From: Microbacterium sp. SL75
GTDB taxonomy: Bacteria > Actinomycetota > Actinomycetes > Actinomycetales > Microbacteriaceae
DNA: 64,000 nt
Assembly (NCBI RefSeq): GCF_026625865.1
Contig: NZ_CP113067.1
Coordinates: forward strand, 2,852,001-2,916,000
Direction: 5' to 3'
Positions 50,691-60,186 of this stretch are shown here, one piece after another. The notes under the pieces were generated by a model. The model worked only from the letters and a program-made list of their open reading frames with translations. It had not been told where the DNA came from and did not search any database. Numbering within the stretch: the first letter of the stretch is position 1; every line of letters begins with the position of its first letter. The position numbers and the translations under genes are program-made.

Positions 50691-52235
50691 ATGGCGACTT
50701 TCGGCACCCTCTCCGACCGGCTCACAGAGACCTTCCGCAATCTCCGGAAGAAGGGCCAGCTCACGCCCGCCGACGTCGACGGGACGGTGCGCGAGATCCG
50801 CCGCGCCCTTCTCGACGCGGACGTCGCGCTGCCCGTGGTCAAGGAGTTCACCGCCGCCGTCCGCGAGCGCGCCCTCGGCGACGAGGTCAATCGCGCGCTG
50901 AACCCGGCACAGCAGGTCGTGCAGATCGTCAACGATGAGCTCATCGGCATCCTGGGCGGCCAGCAGCGTCGTCTGCAATTCGCGAAGAACCCGCCGACCG
51001 TCATCATGCTCGCCGGCCTCCAGGGCTCGGGTAAGACCACTTTCGCGGGCAAGCTCGCCAAGATGCTCGAGAAGGACGGCCACACCCCGCTCCTCGTTGC
51101 GTGCGACCTCCAGCGCCCCAACGCCGTCAACCAGCTCCAGGTCGTCGCCGAGCGCGCCGGAGCCGCCGTGTACGCGCCCGAGCCGGGCAACGGCGTCGGC
51201 GACCCGGTGAAGGTCGCCCGCGACGGCGTCGCCTACGCGACGCGTCAGCAGCACGACATCGTCATCATCGACACCGCCGGCCGCCTCGGCGTCGATGCCG
51301 AGCTGATGAAGCAGGCTTCCGACATCCGCACCGCGACGCAGCCCGACGAGGTGCTGTTCGTCATCGACGCCATGATCGGTCAGGATGCCGTGAACACGGC
51401 CAAGGCGTTCCAGGACGGCGTGGACTTCACCGGCGTGGTGCTGTCGAAGCTCGACGGTGACGCCCGAGGCGGTGCCGCGCTCTCGGTGGCCTCGGTGACC
51501 GGCCGCCCCATCATCTTCGCGTCCACGGGTGAGGGTCTCGACGACGTCGAGCCCTTCCACCCCGACCGCATGGCGTCGCGCATCCTCGACCTCGGTGACA
51601 TCCTCACCCTGATCGAGCAGGCGCAGTCTGCTTTCGACGAGGCCGAGGCGATGAAGGTCGCCGAGAAGCTCGCGACAGAGACCTTCACCCTCGAGGACTT
51701 CCTCGAGCAGATGCAGCAGATGAAGAAGATGGGCTCCATGAAGAAGATGCTCGGGATGCTCCCGGGCATGGGAAACATGAAGCAACAGCTCGAGAACTTC
51801 GACGAGCGCGAGATCGACCGAACCGAGGCGATCATCCGCTCGATGACGGTCGCGGAGCGCCGGAACCCCAAGATGCTGAACGGCTCTCGGCGCCTGCGCA
51901 TCGCGCGCGGTTCGGGTATGACGGTCACGGACGTCAACCAGCTCGTGCAGCGGTTCGAGCAGGCGGCGAAGATGATGAAGACGGTCGCGCGCGGAGGTGT
52001 GCCCAACATCCCCGGCATGGGTCCCGTCGGCGGAAAGCCCGGCGCCTCGTCGAAGCGCGGCAAGCAGCAGAAGGCCAAGGGCTCGCGTTCGGGCAACCCG
52101 GCCAAGCGCGCGGCCGAGAACGCCGGCATCGCGGCCTCTGCCCCGGCCACCGGCTCGGGCTTCGGACTGGGCGGTCAGGCGGCTCCGAGCGAGGCCGACC
52201 TCGCCGAGCTGCAGAAGATGCTCGGTCGCGGCTGA
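50691..52235 (+). CDS. ffh: signal recognition particle protein
   Basis: 514 aa. N domain, then GTPase with GLQGSGKTTFAGKLAKML, DTAGRLGVDAELMKQ and SKLDGDARGG, then the methionine-rich M domain (~300-430, EQMQQMKKMGSMKKMLGMLPGMGNMKQQ and the RNA-binding RRLRIARGSGMTVTDVN). A Lys/Ala/Gly-rich tail of about 80 residues follows. Binds signal peptides and 4.5S RNA and docks on FtsY. TAAACT lies 9 nt before ATG. Confidence 0.96.
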   Translation: MATFGTLSDRLTETFRNLRKKGQLTPADVDGTVREIRRALLDADVALPVVKEFTAAVRERALGDEVNRALNPAQQVVQIVNDELIGILGGQQRRLQFAKNPPTVIMLAGLQGSGKTTFAGKLAKMLEKDGHTPLLVACDLQRPNAVNQLQVVAERAGAAVYAPEPGNGVGDPVKVARDGVAYATRQQHDIVIIDTAGRLGVDAELMKQASDIRTATQPDEVLFVIDAMIGQDAVNTAKAFQDGVDFTGVVLSKLDGDARGGAALSVASVTGRPIIFASTGEGLDDVEPFHPDRMASRILDLGDILTLIEQAQSAFDEAEAMKVAEKLATETFTLEDFLEQMQQMKKMGSMKKMLGMLPGMGNMKQQLENFDEREIDRTEAIIRSMTVAERRNPKMLNGSRRLRIARGSGMTVTDVNQLVQRFEQAAKMMKTVARGGVPNIPGMGPVGGKPGASSKRGKQQKAKGSRSGNPAKRAAENAGIAASAPATGSGFGLGGQAAPSEADLAELQKMLGRG

Positions 52236-52267
52236 CCCGTGTCGCCGGGGTCGGCCCGGCATCTGCG

Positions 52268-52993
52268 TCAGGGCAGGACGTCTGCGTCCTGCAAGGCCGA
52301 CATGACGGTCTGCTCGATCGCACGCTGGCCCCGCGGGGTGGGGTGGACGTCGTCCTCCTGCATCCACTCGGGGTGACCGGCGAGGGGCTGGCCGACATCG
52401 ATGAAGGTTCCCCCCACCTTGTCGACGGCGTCCTTGAGGGCGTCGGAGGTGACTTTCGTGTCGCCGGGGACCTCGGGGTCATCGTTCCAGATGGTGCTGA
52501 GGCCGACGATGCGCGCATCGGGAGCGGCTGCGCGCAACTGGTCCACGGTGTCCGCGGTGTCCGTGCGGATCTCGTCTTCGTCTTCCCAGAAGTCGTTGCT
52601 CGAGGACTCGACGATGAGCAGCTGCGGCTGAAGGGCGGCGACCGCGGGCATGAGGCCGGCATAGGTCGTGCCGCAATCGCCCTGGACGACGAAGCCCATG
52701 CCCGGGCAGGCCAGGTTCGTGAGCCAGACATGAGCTCGCCCGGCGAGAAGCGTCGGCCAGGCCTGCTGCGGCTCCAAGCCGAAGCCCGACATGAGGGAGT
52801 CTCCGAGGGTCACCACGCGCAGCGGCGTCGAGGAGGTCGACGAGGGCGAGGGACTGGCCTCGAGGATGGGCGCGGCGAACGTGGGGGCGGCTGCGGGCTG
52901 AGGAAGACCGGATGCGCAGCCGACGAGCGTCGCGAGGACGCCCGCGGAGAGGGCTGTCAGCGCGGCCACCCTGATCCGGCGTCCGAAGGTCAT
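52268..52993 (-). CDS. SGNH/GDSL-family lipoprotein hydrolase
   Basis: 241 aa. Signal peptide with lipobox LVGC (Cys at ~26), a Pro/Ser/Thr linker, then an SGNH domain: block I LGDSLMSGFG (Ser nucleophile), block III SSSNDFWED (Asn), block V DDVHPTPRG (Asp, His). Acts outside the membrane on an ester, often carbohydrate acetyl groups. TAGGAT lies 6 nt before ATG 52993, implying a leaderless transcript. Inserted between ffh and rpsP. Confidence 0.85.
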   Translation of the reverse strand: MTFGRRIRVAALTALSAGVLATLVGCASGLPQPAAAPTFAAPILEASPSPSSTSSTPLRVVTLGDSLMSGFGLEPQQAWPTLLAGRAHVWLTNLACPGMGFVVQGDCGTTYAGLMPAVAALQPQLLIVESSSNDFWEDEDEIRTDTADTVDQLRAAAPDARIVGLSTIWNDDPEVPGDTKVTSDALKDAVDKVGGTFIDVGQPLAGHPEWMQEDDVHPTPRGQRAIEQTVMSALQDADVLP

Positions 52994-53043
52994 GACGCGA
53001 TCCTAGGAGTGTCCACCTATGAACGAGCGCCGAGGTTCGCTCC

Positions 53044-54207
53044 CTAGACGCGCAGGGCCGCGAGATGCTCGCGCAGGGTAGGGCCTCCGCGGAACTCGCG
53101 AATGAGGTGCCGGACGACCTCGCGCAGATCGCCGTCGGCGGCCTGTGCCACCGCGATCTGGCGCGCTGAGCTGCCGCCCGTGGCCAGGATCGTCTCGAGA
53201 CTCGCGAACTCCTTCGCGCCCTTCAGCTCGAGAGCGACGTCGGCGAGCTCGTCCATGGTCTCGCGCAGGTGATCGACGACGGGGCGCTGCGTGCCCTCAC
53301 GATCGACGATCACTCGCGCATCGAGGCCGTACCGGGCTGCGCGCCACTTGTTCTCGCGGGCGTACCAGGGCGGGATCCCGGGCAGCTCTCGCCCCTCGTC
53401 GAGCAACCGCGAGAAGTGCTCGACCAGCGTCTGCGCGAGAGAGGCGACCGCGGCCAGCTCCGGGAGGGTCGACATCCCATCGCAGGCGCGGATCTCGACG
53501 GTGCCCCACTTGGGCGCCGGTCGGATGTCCCAGCGCACTTCGCTGGCATCCGCCATCACCCCGGTGCGGACCATGTCGTCGAGGTAGCTCTCGAAGTCCC
53601 CCCAGGACTCCAGCTGCCAGGGGAGACCTGCGGTCGGCAGCTGCTGGAAGACGAGGGCGCGATTCGAGGCGTAGCCGGTGCGCTCGCCCGCCCAGAACGG
53701 ACTGGATGCCGACAGCGCCTGGAGATGGGGGAGGTACACGGTCAACGCGTTGACGATCGGCACGACCTTCTCGACGTCGTCGACGCCGATGTGTACGTGG
53801 ATGCCCCAGATCATCATGTTGCGCCCCCACCACTGGGTGCGTTCGATGAGGGAGTGGTACCGCGTCTTGTCGGTGACCTCCTGGTCGAACCACTGCGCGA
53901 AAGGGTGGCTGCCGGCGCACAGGAGCTCGACGCCGCGCGGCTCGGTCTCTTCGCGCACCGCGCAGATGGCGTCGGCGATGTCGTCGACGGCCTCGGCGAC
54001 GGTGTGGCCGACGCCGCTGGTCACCTCGACGGTGTTGGTCAGCAGTTCGCCCGTGACGGTGAAGCGCTCGAGGGCGGTCTTCTCCTCGAGCTGGTCGAGG
54101 ATCTCCGGTGCGCGGGGGACCAGGTCGCCCGTCTCGCGGTCGGCGAGCATGAGCTCCCACTCCAGACCCACGGACGAGCGTGTCGATGCAGCGAACGGCA
54201 GCCTCAT
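53044..54207 (-). CDS. carboxylate-amine ligase (GCS2/YbdK family)
   Basis: 387 aa. Glutamate-cysteine-ligase type 2 fold: VGLEWELMLAD, TNTVEVTSGVGHT, GIHVHIGV, KWGTVEIRACDG and ARENKWRAARYG are family motifs for ATP, Mg2+ and substrate binding. Such proteins have weak gamma-glutamylcysteine ligase activity in E. coli, and their physiological substrate in actinobacteria (which use mycothiol) is unclear. Stands alone, divergent from rpsP. Confidence 0.88.
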   Translation of the reverse strand: MRLPFAASTRSSVGLEWELMLADRETGDLVPRAPEILDQLEEKTALERFTVTGELLTNTVEVTSGVGHTVAEAVDDIADAICAVREETEPRGVELLCAGSHPFAQWFDQEVTDKTRYHSLIERTQWWGRNMMIWGIHVHIGVDDVEKVVPIVNALTVYLPHLQALSASSPFWAGERTGYASNRALVFQQLPTAGLPWQLESWGDFESYLDDMVRTGVMADASEVRWDIRPAPKWGTVEIRACDGMSTLPELAAVASLAQTLVEHFSRLLDEGRELPGIPPWYARENKWRAARYGLDARVIVDREGTQRPVVDHLRETMDELADVALELKGAKEFASLETILATGGSSARQIAVAQAADGDLREVVRHLIREFRGGPTLREHLAALRV

Positions 54208-54431
54208 GCGGCTCAGTCTGACACGGGGGTCGGATGCCGGGATCCTCCGCTACGCTCCGTGTCGCGGCGCGTCGCGTGTCACCGCGGGGTCCGGGGATCT
54301 GGCAGAATAGAGGGCTGGACCCGCCACTCGACCCTCTATCCAGTGTCGGTCCACCCTTTTGAGCTTCCGCCGGGTGTGCACCCCACTCTCCAGGCGTTCG
54401 GTTCGTTCCTTTTTCATCATTTGGAGTCATC

Positions 54432-54845
54432 GTGGCTGTCAAGATCCGTCTCAAGCGCCTCGGAAAGATCCGTGCGCCCTACTACCGCATCGTCGTCGCC
54501 GACTCGCGCACCAAGCGCGATGGTCGTGTCATCGAGGAGATCGGCAAGTACCACCCGACCGAGGAGCCCTCGTTCATCGAGGTCGACTCGGAGCGCGCGC
54601 AGTACTGGCTCTCCGTGGGCGCCCAGCCCACCGAGCAGGTTGCCGCCATCCTCAAGCTCACGGGCGACTGGGGCAAGTTCAAGGGCGACAAGAACGCCGT
54701 CTCGACCGTCAAGGTGCGCGAGCCCAAGGCCGCGTTCGAGGCGGATGCCTCGAAGAAGTCGGTCGTCAAGCCCAAGGCCGAGAAGAAGGCCGAAGCTCCC
54801 GCCGAGGCGCCCGCTGAGGACGCCGCCGAGACCTCGGCCGAGTAA
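54432..54845 (+). CDS. rpsP: 30S ribosomal protein S16
   Basis: 137 aa, GTG start after [31 protein letters not shown] is the S16 signature. The C-terminal ~45 residues are the Lys/Ala/Glu-rich extension of actinobacterial S16. A -10-like CAGAAT at 54303-54308 heads a leader of about 120 nt with GGACC/GGTCC pairing. First gene of rpsP-khpA-rimM-trmD. Confidence 0.95.
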   Translation: MAVKIRLKRLGKIRAPYYRIVVADSRTKRDGRVIEEIGKYHPTEEPSFIEVDSERAQYWLSVGAQPTEQVAAILKLTGDWGKFKGDKNAVSTVKVREPKAAFEADASKKSVVKPKAEKKAEAPAEAPAEDAAETSAE

Positions 54846-54850
54846 TTCCC

Positions 54851-55081
54851 GTGCTGTCTGCCGCGCTCGAACACGTCGTCAAGGGGATCGTCGATCACCC
54901 GGATGCCGTGACCATCCGTTCCAGCTCCTCGCCTCGCGGTGACGTGCTGGAGGTTCGCGTGCACCCCGATGACCGGGGTCGCGTGATCGGGCGCGGCGGA
55001 CGCACCGCCAAAGCACTGCGCACGCTCGTGTCGGCTCTCGCCGACGGACGCCGTGTGCGCGTCGATGTCGCCGACGACTGA
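54851..55081 (+). CDS. khpA: KH-domain RNA-binding protein KhpA
   Basis: 76 aa, GTG start. A single KH domain with the GRGG loop in VIGRGGRTAKALRTL. Together with KhpB/EloR it forms an RNA-binding pair affecting cell elongation and sRNA stability in other Gram-positives. Its place between rpsP and rimM is conserved. The stop overlaps the rimM start (TGATG). Confidence 0.92.
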   Translation: MLSAALEHVVKGIVDHPDAVTIRSSSSPRGDVLEVRVHPDDRGRVIGRGGRTAKALRTLVSALADGRRVRVDVADD

Positions 55082-55728
55082 TGGCGAACGGCGACATTGC
55101 GGGCGCTCAGCCCGCCAAGACCCAGCTCCGCGTCGGCCGCCTCGTCAAGGCCCACGGCCTGAAGGGCGCGTTCAAGCTCGAGCTGTACACCGACGATCCC
55201 GACGGCCGTTTCACGCCGGGGAGCACCTTCACCCTGCAGGTTCCCGAATCCTCGCCGTGGCACGGCCGAGAGCTGACGGTCCGTGAGTTCCGATGGATGA
55301 ACTCGCACCCGGTCGCCTTCTTCGAGGGTGTCGACGACCGCAACGCCGCAGAAGAGCTCGTCAAGGCGATCCTCTGGATCGACCAGGACTCCGAGGCCGC
55401 CCCCGCTGAAGACGACGCCTGGTACGACCACCAGCTGGTCGGTCTGGATGTCGTGCGCGACGGGGCCGTCATCGGTCGGGTCGCGCGTGTCGACCACTTC
55501 CCGGCTCAGGACCTCCTCATCGTCCGCATGGTCGGCGAGGACCGCGAGGTGCTCGTCCCCTTCGTCGGTGCCATCGTGCCCGAGGTCGACATCACCGGTG
55601 GCCGTATCGTCGTCACGCCCCCCGCGGGATTGTTCGAGGAGCTCCCGGCCGAGGCCGGCGACGAGCCCGAGCCCGCCTCGGTGTCGGACGACTCCGACGA
55701 CGAGAACACCGATACCTCCGAGGACTGA
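55081..55728 (+). CDS. rimM: ribosome maturation factor RimM
   Basis: 215 aa. N-terminal beta-barrel ([24 protein letters not shown]) that binds S19, a C-terminal PRC barrel ([12 protein letters not shown]...), and an acidic Asp/Glu/Ser tail of about 40 residues. It assists 30S head assembly. Starts on the khpA stop. Confidence 0.94.
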   Translation: MANGDIAGAQPAKTQLRVGRLVKAHGLKGAFKLELYTDDPDGRFTPGSTFTLQVPESSPWHGRELTVREFRWMNSHPVAFFEGVDDRNAAEELVKAILWIDQDSEAAPAEDDAWYDHQLVGLDVVRDGAVIGRVARVDHFPAQDLLIVRMVGEDREVLVPFVGAIVPEVDITGGRIVVTPPAGLFEELPAEAGDEPEPASVSDDSDDENTDTSED

Positions 55729-55729
55729 C

Positions 55730-56419
55730 GTGCGCATCGACGTCGTCTCGATCTTCCCGACGATCTTCGACGCTCTCGAGGTCTCGCTGCTCGGCAAGGC
55801 CCGGCAGAGCGGGCTGCTCGACGTGCGCATCCGGGATCTACGCGCGTACACGCACGACCGACACCGCACGGTCGACGACACCCCCTACGGTGGCGGTGCC
55901 GGCATGGTGATGAAACCCGAGCCCTGGGGCGAGGCCCTCGATGACGTGACGCGCGACGCCGAGTCTCGCCCTGTCATCATCTTCCCCTCGCCCGCGGGCG
56001 AACGGTTCACGCAGGCGACAGCCCGCGAGCTTTCCACCGCACCGCACCTCGTGTTCGGTTGCGGGCGATACGAAGGCATCGACGAGCGCGTCTTCGATTA
56101 CGCGGCCGAACTCGGTGACGTGCGCCTGATATCGCTCGGCGACTACGTGCTGAACGGCGGTGAGGTCGCCGTCATGGCGATGGTCGAAGCGATCGGGCGC
56201 CTCATTCCCGGTGTCGTCGGCAACCCCGAGAGCCTGGTCGAGGAGTCGCACGAGGACGGCCTCCTCGAATACCCCTCGTTCACCAAGCCGGCCGCGTGGC
56301 GCGGGCGCGAGGTGCCTCCCGTTCTTCTCAGCGGCAACCACGGCGCTGTGGCTACCTGGCGGCGTGAGCAGCAGATGCAGCGCACCCGCGAGCGTCGACC
56401 CGACCTGCTCGCCGACTGA
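55730..56419 (+). CDS. trmD: tRNA (guanine37-N1)-methyltransferase
   Basis: 229 aa from GTG 55730, one base after the rimM stop. [14 protein letters not shown] and [18 protein letters not shown] are the knot-forming S-adenosylmethionine site; [14 protein letters not shown] lies near the N terminus. It makes m1G37 to prevent +1 frameshifts. Normal length. Confidence 0.95.
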   Translation: MRIDVVSIFPTIFDALEVSLLGKARQSGLLDVRIRDLRAYTHDRHRTVDDTPYGGGAGMVMKPEPWGEALDDVTRDAESRPVIIFPSPAGERFTQATARELSTAPHLVFGCGRYEGIDERVFDYAAELGDVRLISLGDYVLNGGEVAVMAMVEAIGRLIPGVVGNPESLVEESHEDGLLEYPSFTKPAAWRGREVPPVLLSGNHGAVATWRREQQMQRTRERRPDLLAD

Positions 56420-56426
56420 CGCTCGT

Positions 56427-56452
56427 CGCCGCGCCGCGCCGCGCCGCGCCGC
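56427..56452. repeat. pentanucleotide tandem repeat (CGCCG)5
   Basis: Five uninterrupted CGCCG units 7 nt after the trmD stop. A slippage-prone microsatellite in non-coding DNA. Confidence 0.8.
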
Positions 56453-56588
56453 GGCATGCGGGATCTGCGGCTCTGTCTGACGTTCGCCGAGCCCCCGGGT
56501 CGGCGTGCTCTCGCATTCTCCGCGGTGCAGCCGGAGAAGAGCGAGCGGTTCTTCGGAGGTTCGCCGCCGCAGGACGGGCCGGACATGA

Positions 56589-56620
56589 CGGATGCCGCGA
56601 CCTCGAGGCCGCGGCATCCG
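56589..56620. terminator. GGATGCC hairpin between trmD and map
   Basis: CGGATGCCGCG (56589-56599) pairs with CGCGGCATCCG (56610-56620) around a 10-nt loop. It lies between converging trmD and map. Confidence 0.7.
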
Positions 56621-56630
56621 GAGACGTTCT

Positions 56631-57413
56631 TCAGTCGACGCCGAGGAACGAGCGGTCGGTGAGCACGATCGGGCCCTCGGCCGTGATCGCCACCGTGTGC
56701 TCGGAATGCGCGCCGCGCGAGCCGTCGGCGCTGCGAAGCGTCCACCCGTCCGGGTCGGTGACGAGTTCATCGGTGGTCTGCAGGAACCAGGGCTCGAGGG
56801 CGAGGACGAGACCCGCGCGCAGGGGGTAGCCGCGTCCGGCCTTGCCGTCGTTGGCGACGTGGGGGTCGCCGTGCATGGTGCGGCCGACACCGTGACCGCC
56901 GAAGTCGAGGTTGATGCTGAGGTCGTCCGCGTGCGCGACGGAGGCGATCGCGGCGGAGATGTCGCCGATCTTGTGCCCGACGGTCGCCGCCTCGATCGCC
57001 GCGGCGAGAGCGCGCTGGGTCGTGTCGATGAGTGCGAGGTCCTCGTCGCGCGCGGTACCCACGACGAATGAGACGGCCGAGTCGGCGACCCAGCCGTCCA
57101 CCGATGCGGCGAAGTCGAGCGACACGAGGTCGCCGTCTCGCAGCGTGTAGTCGTGGGGGAGCCCGTGCAGCACGGCGTCGTTGATCGAGGTGCAGAGCAC
57201 CTTGCCGAAGGGGCTCGCGCCGAACGAGGGGTGGTAATCGATGTAGCAAGACTCGGCCCCCGCCGAGCGGATCATCTCGTGCGCGCGACGGTCCAGCTGC
57301 AGGAGGTTCGTTCCCACCTTCGTCTCGGCACGCAGCGTGGCCAGCACCTCCGCGACGAAGCGTCCGGCGGGGCGCATCGCGTCGATCTCGGCCGGGGTGC
57401 GCAGTTCGATCAT
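56631..57413 (-). CDS. map: methionine aminopeptidase type I
   Basis: 260 aa from ATG 57413. Removes the initiator Met. Metal ligands lie in LDFAASVDGWVADSAVSF (Asp, Asp), GGHGVGRTMHGDPHV (His), LEPWF (Glu) and GAHSEHTVAITAEGP (Glu). No N-terminal zinc-finger extension. A longer upstream frame has no conserved sequence. GGTTC-rich leader with weak ribosome-binding site AGGAACC. Confidence 0.94.
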   Translation of the reverse strand: MIELRTPAEIDAMRPAGRFVAEVLATLRAETKVGTNLLQLDRRAHEMIRSAGAESCYIDYHPSFGASPFGKVLCTSINDAVLHGLPHDYTLRDGDLVSLDFAASVDGWVADSAVSFVVGTARDEDLALIDTTQRALAAAIEAATVGHKIGDISAAIASVAHADDLSINLDFGGHGVGRTMHGDPHVANDGKAGRGYPLRAGLVLALEPWFLQTTDELVTDPDGWTLRSADGSRGAHSEHTVAITAEGPIVLTDRSFLGVD

Positions 57414-57519
57414 GGGTGGTTCCTCTCGCGTCGAACCTCCATTCTCCCCGATGCGCGAGGAGGCCGCCCGACCGGACGTCGCCATAGGTTTCTCAGAGGC
57501 GAAGCACATGGTGGAGCCC

Positions 57520-57525
57520 TAGCAT
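57520..57525 (+). promoter_or_regulatory. predicted leaderless -10
   Basis: TAGCAT, 6 nt before ATG 57532 of the membrane protein. Confidence 0.4.
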
Positions 57526-57531
57526 CAGGTC

Positions 57532-58023
57532 ATGGCGCTGCGAAGACTGTTCCTCCACTGGCTGTTCCCGGCCGCTTTCGTTCTGCCGCTGTGGTTGTTC
57601 GTCGGGTGGATCGTGTTCTCCGGGGGCAGCGCTTGGGGGCTGTTGTGGCTCTTCGTCGCGGTGCCGGCCGTGTTCATCTCGCAGCTCGTGCTGTCGTTGC
57701 TGATCCGTGCGCGCGGCAGCGTGCGTGAGAATCGCGCGGTGTCGTGGCGGGATCTGGCCGGTCTCGGAATCTGGCACGTCGTGATCGTCGCCCTCGGGCT
57801 GTTCGACTCCCGCGTCTTCTTCCCTCTGCTCGTGCTGTCGATCGTGGGCGCGCTCGTGTTGTTCTGGTCGACGCTCGCGCAGTTGTGGAGCGAGGCGCGC
57901 GGCGCGATGACCGTGCTGCACACGCCCGACGGTACGGCCTACATCCCGCCCGCGCGCGAGCGTACGACCCGGCCGACGGATGCCGAGGTCATCGTCGTGA
58001 CCGAGTCCCGTCGCGCCGAGTGA
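57532..58023 (+). CDS. small integral membrane protein, unknown function
   Basis: 163 aa with four predicted helices (~9-30, 35-58, 75-95, 100-120) and a soluble C-terminal tail (TVLHTPDGTAYIPPARERTT) probably in the cytoplasm. The arrangement resembles MFS-accessory or DUF-type membrane proteins, but I cannot assign a family. Lies alone between map and the L19 gene, a position not usually occupied by a named gene. Confidence 0.72.
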   Translation: MALRRLFLHWLFPAAFVLPLWLFVGWIVFSGGSAWGLLWLFVAVPAVFISQLVLSLLIRARGSVRENRAVSWRDLAGLGIWHVVIVALGLFDSRVFFPLLVLSIVGALVLFWSTLAQLWSEARGAMTVLHTPDGTAYIPPARERTTRPTDAEVIVVTESRRAE

Positions 58024-58057
58024 CGCGCGACTCCCGGACCCCGTCAGGCGGATCGTT

Positions 58058-58086
58058 TTGGCTGGTCGGCCCCGGCGTGGCAGAAT
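58058..58086 (+). promoter_or_regulatory. promoter of rplS
   Basis: TTGGCT (58058-58063), 17-nt spacer, CAGAAT (58081-58086). This gives a leader of about 115 nt before rplS that can fold (CTGCCTCAGG...; GCCGCTCTCGCGGC at 58129-58142). The same CAGAAT heads rpsP. Confidence 0.6.
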
Positions 58087-58209
58087 GGTCGATTGTGCCC
58101 TGACCGGCTCTGCCTCAGGGGAGTCAGCCGCTCTCGCGGCTTCGGGTACGCCTCACCTTTTCCCTCTTATCGTGCGATCGACCTGTGGCGGTCGCAGGAA
58201 GTGATGATC

Positions 58210-58557
58210 ATGCAGATCCTCGACTCCGTCGACGCGGCTTCGCTCCGCTCCGACATTCCCACCTTCGGCCCCGGCGACACCGTCAAGGTCCACGTCAACA
58301 TCACCGAAGGCAACCGTTCGCGTATCCAGGTGTTCCAGGGCGTCGTCATCGGCCGCTCGGGCGACGGCGTTCGCGAGACCTTCTGCGTCCGCAAGGTCAG
58401 CTTCCAGGTCGGCGTCGAGCGCACCTTCCCGGTTCACAGCCCCGTGATCGACCACATCGAGGTCGTCACGCGCGGTGACGTGCGTCGCGCCAAGCTGTAC
58501 TACCTGCGCAGCCTGCGTGGCAAGAAGGCGAAGATCAAGGAGAAGCGCGACCGCTGA
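58210..58557 (+). CDS. rplS: 50S ribosomal protein L19
   Basis: 115 aa from ATG 58210, chosen because AGGAAG lies 8 nt before it (ATG 58204 would be only 2 nt away). [40 protein letters not shown] and the C-terminal [22 protein letters not shown] are the L19 signatures. The structured leader may allow autoregulation. Confidence 0.95.
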   Translation: MQILDSVDAASLRSDIPTFGPGDTVKVHVNITEGNRSRIQVFQGVVIGRSGDGVRETFCVRKVSFQVGVERTFPVHSPVIDHIEVVTRGDVRRAKLYYLRSLRGKKAKIKEKRDR

Positions 58558-58568
58558 GTCCGCTCTCT

Positions 58569-58603
58569 CGAACGCCCCGTGGGTCTCACCCCCGGGGCGT
58601 TCG
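58569..58603 (+). terminator. terminator after rplS
   Basis: CGAACGCCCCG (58569-58579) pairs with CGGGGCGTTCG (58593-58603), 12 nt past the stop. There is no long T-run, as is common at this GC content. Confidence 0.65.
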
Positions 58604-58701
58604 GCGTTCTCACGGCGAGACCGGTCACGGGGCGGGTCCGTGATGTGCGACCCTGGTTCCTGCGGTTCGGTCGGTGTGCGTCGGACCCGGTGAAGGAACA
58701 C

Positions 58702-59451
58702 ATGAGCGATCAGACCGCCTCGACCTCGGATGCCGTGGCATCCCGCCCCGCCGGACGACGTCGACGCGGATGGGGAGCGTTCTTACGCGACCTCCTCGTG
58801 ATCGTGCTGATCGCGCTCGTGGTGTCGTTCCTCGTCAAGACGTTCGTCGTGCGCTCGTTCTACATCCCGTCGGCGTCGATGGAGAACACGCTGATGATCA
58901 AGGACCGCATCCTCGTGGACGAGTTGACTCCGCGTTTCGGTCAGTACTCGCGGGGTGACGTCGTCGTGTTCCGCGATCCGGGCGGGTGGCTGCCCCCGAG
59001 CCCCTCCGAGCAGCGGTCGCCGGTCGTCGAGGGCGCGGACTGGGTGCTCTCTCTCTTCGGCCTGTCCGCTCCGGACAGCGACGACCACCTCATCAAGCGG
59101 GTCATCGGCACCGCGGGCGACCACGTGGTCTGCTGCAATGCCCTGGGGCAGACGACCGTCAACGGCGTGCCCATCGACGAGAGCTACGTGCGTCTCGCCC
59201 CCGGCGCCACCGCCCCCGAGCCCGTTCCGTACGACATCACGGTGCCCGACGGTTCGCTCTGGGTGCTCGGCGACAACCGCAACAGCTCGCGCGATTCGCG
59301 CTTCAATCAGGACCAGCCGGGGCAGGGCTTCGTTCCCGTCGACAACGTCGTGGGTCGTGCCTTCCTCATCACCTGGCCGTTCACGCGCTTCGGTCTGATC
59401 GACTTCCACCACGAGGTGTTCGCGGGGGTTCCCGCGCCGGCGGCGAAGTGA
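58702..59451 (+). CDS. lepB: signal peptidase I
   Basis: 249 aa from ATG 58702 (AAGGA 5 nt before). One N-terminal membrane helix (~28-46), catalytic Ser59 in YIPSASMENTL, catalytic Lys in HLIKRVIGTAGD, and C-terminal box GDNRNSSRDSRF. Cleaves Sec/Tat signal peptides; lipoproteins in this window would instead go to signal peptidase II. rnhB overlaps its end. Confidence 0.95.
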   Translation: MSDQTASTSDAVASRPAGRRRRGWGAFLRDLLVIVLIALVVSFLVKTFVVRSFYIPSASMENTLMIKDRILVDELTPRFGQYSRGDVVVFRDPGGWLPPSPSEQRSPVVEGADWVLSLFGLSAPDSDDHLIKRVIGTAGDHVVCCNALGQTTVNGVPIDESYVRLAPGATAPEPVPYDITVPDGSLWVLGDNRNSSRDSRFNQDQPGQGFVPVDNVVGRAFLITWPFTRFGLIDFHHEVFAGVPAPAAK

Positions 59452-60101
59452 TCGAACCCACTCTCACCCTCGAGCGTCGCCTGCTCAAGGAGCACGCGAT
59501 CGTCATCGCGTGCGACGAGGTCGGGCGCGGAGCCCTGGCGGGTCCCGTCGCGGTGGGGGCCGCGGTGATCGATCCGACGCGATCGCGCAAGAGGGTGCCT
59601 CAAGGGCTGCGGGATTCCAAGCTCGTGCCCGAGGCGCGTCGCCCCGACGTCGCCGCGCGCGCGGCAGCCTTCGTGCAGCACAGCGCCGTCGGATGGGCGA
59701 GCTCGGTCGAGGTCGACGAGATCGGCATCATCCGGGCACTGGGGCTGGCCGCGGTCCGCGCCATTGCCGATCTGCGCGCGCACGGCGTCGTGCCCGAACA
59801 CGCCGTGGTGATCCTCGACGGCAACCACGACTACATCACGCCCGCGGGGGAGTCCGGTCTGACCGTGCGTCCGATCATCAAGGCCGACCGTGACTGCGCG
59901 AGCGCCGCCGCGGCATCCGTCATCGCCAAGGTCGCCCGCGACACGCTGATGACGGGCTTGCACGACGACCATCCGGCGTACGGGTGGGCTCGGAACAAGG
60001 GATACGCGAGCCTCGACCATCGCGACGCGATCACCGCGTACGGCATGAGCGTGCACCACCGGCACTCCTGGGCGATCGCCGCCGCCCCGACGCTCTTCTG
60101 A
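59448..60101 (+). CDS. rnhB: ribonuclease HII
   Basis: 217 aa, GTG overlapping the lepB stop (GTGA). IACDEVGRGALAGPVAVGA carries the Asp-Glu pair; LDGNHDYI and IKADRDCASAAAASVIAKV complete the metal site. It removes misincorporated ribonucleotides from DNA. Confidence 0.95.
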   Translation: MIEPTLTLERRLLKEHAIVIACDEVGRGALAGPVAVGAAVIDPTRSRKRVPQGLRDSKLVPEARRPDVAARAAAFVQHSAVGWASSVEVDEIGIIRALGLAAVRAIADLRAHGVVPEHAVVILDGNHDYITPAGESGLTVRPIIKADRDCASAAAASVIAKVARDTLMTGLHDDHPAYGWARNKGYASLDHRDAITAYGMSVHHRHSWAIAAAPTLF

Positions 60102-60186
60102 CTCTCGTGAACGTCGCCCGCGGGACTCGCCCGAGCGAGACCACCGTGCGGCCGGGATGACGGCGCCCGCCTAGGATGGAACAACC

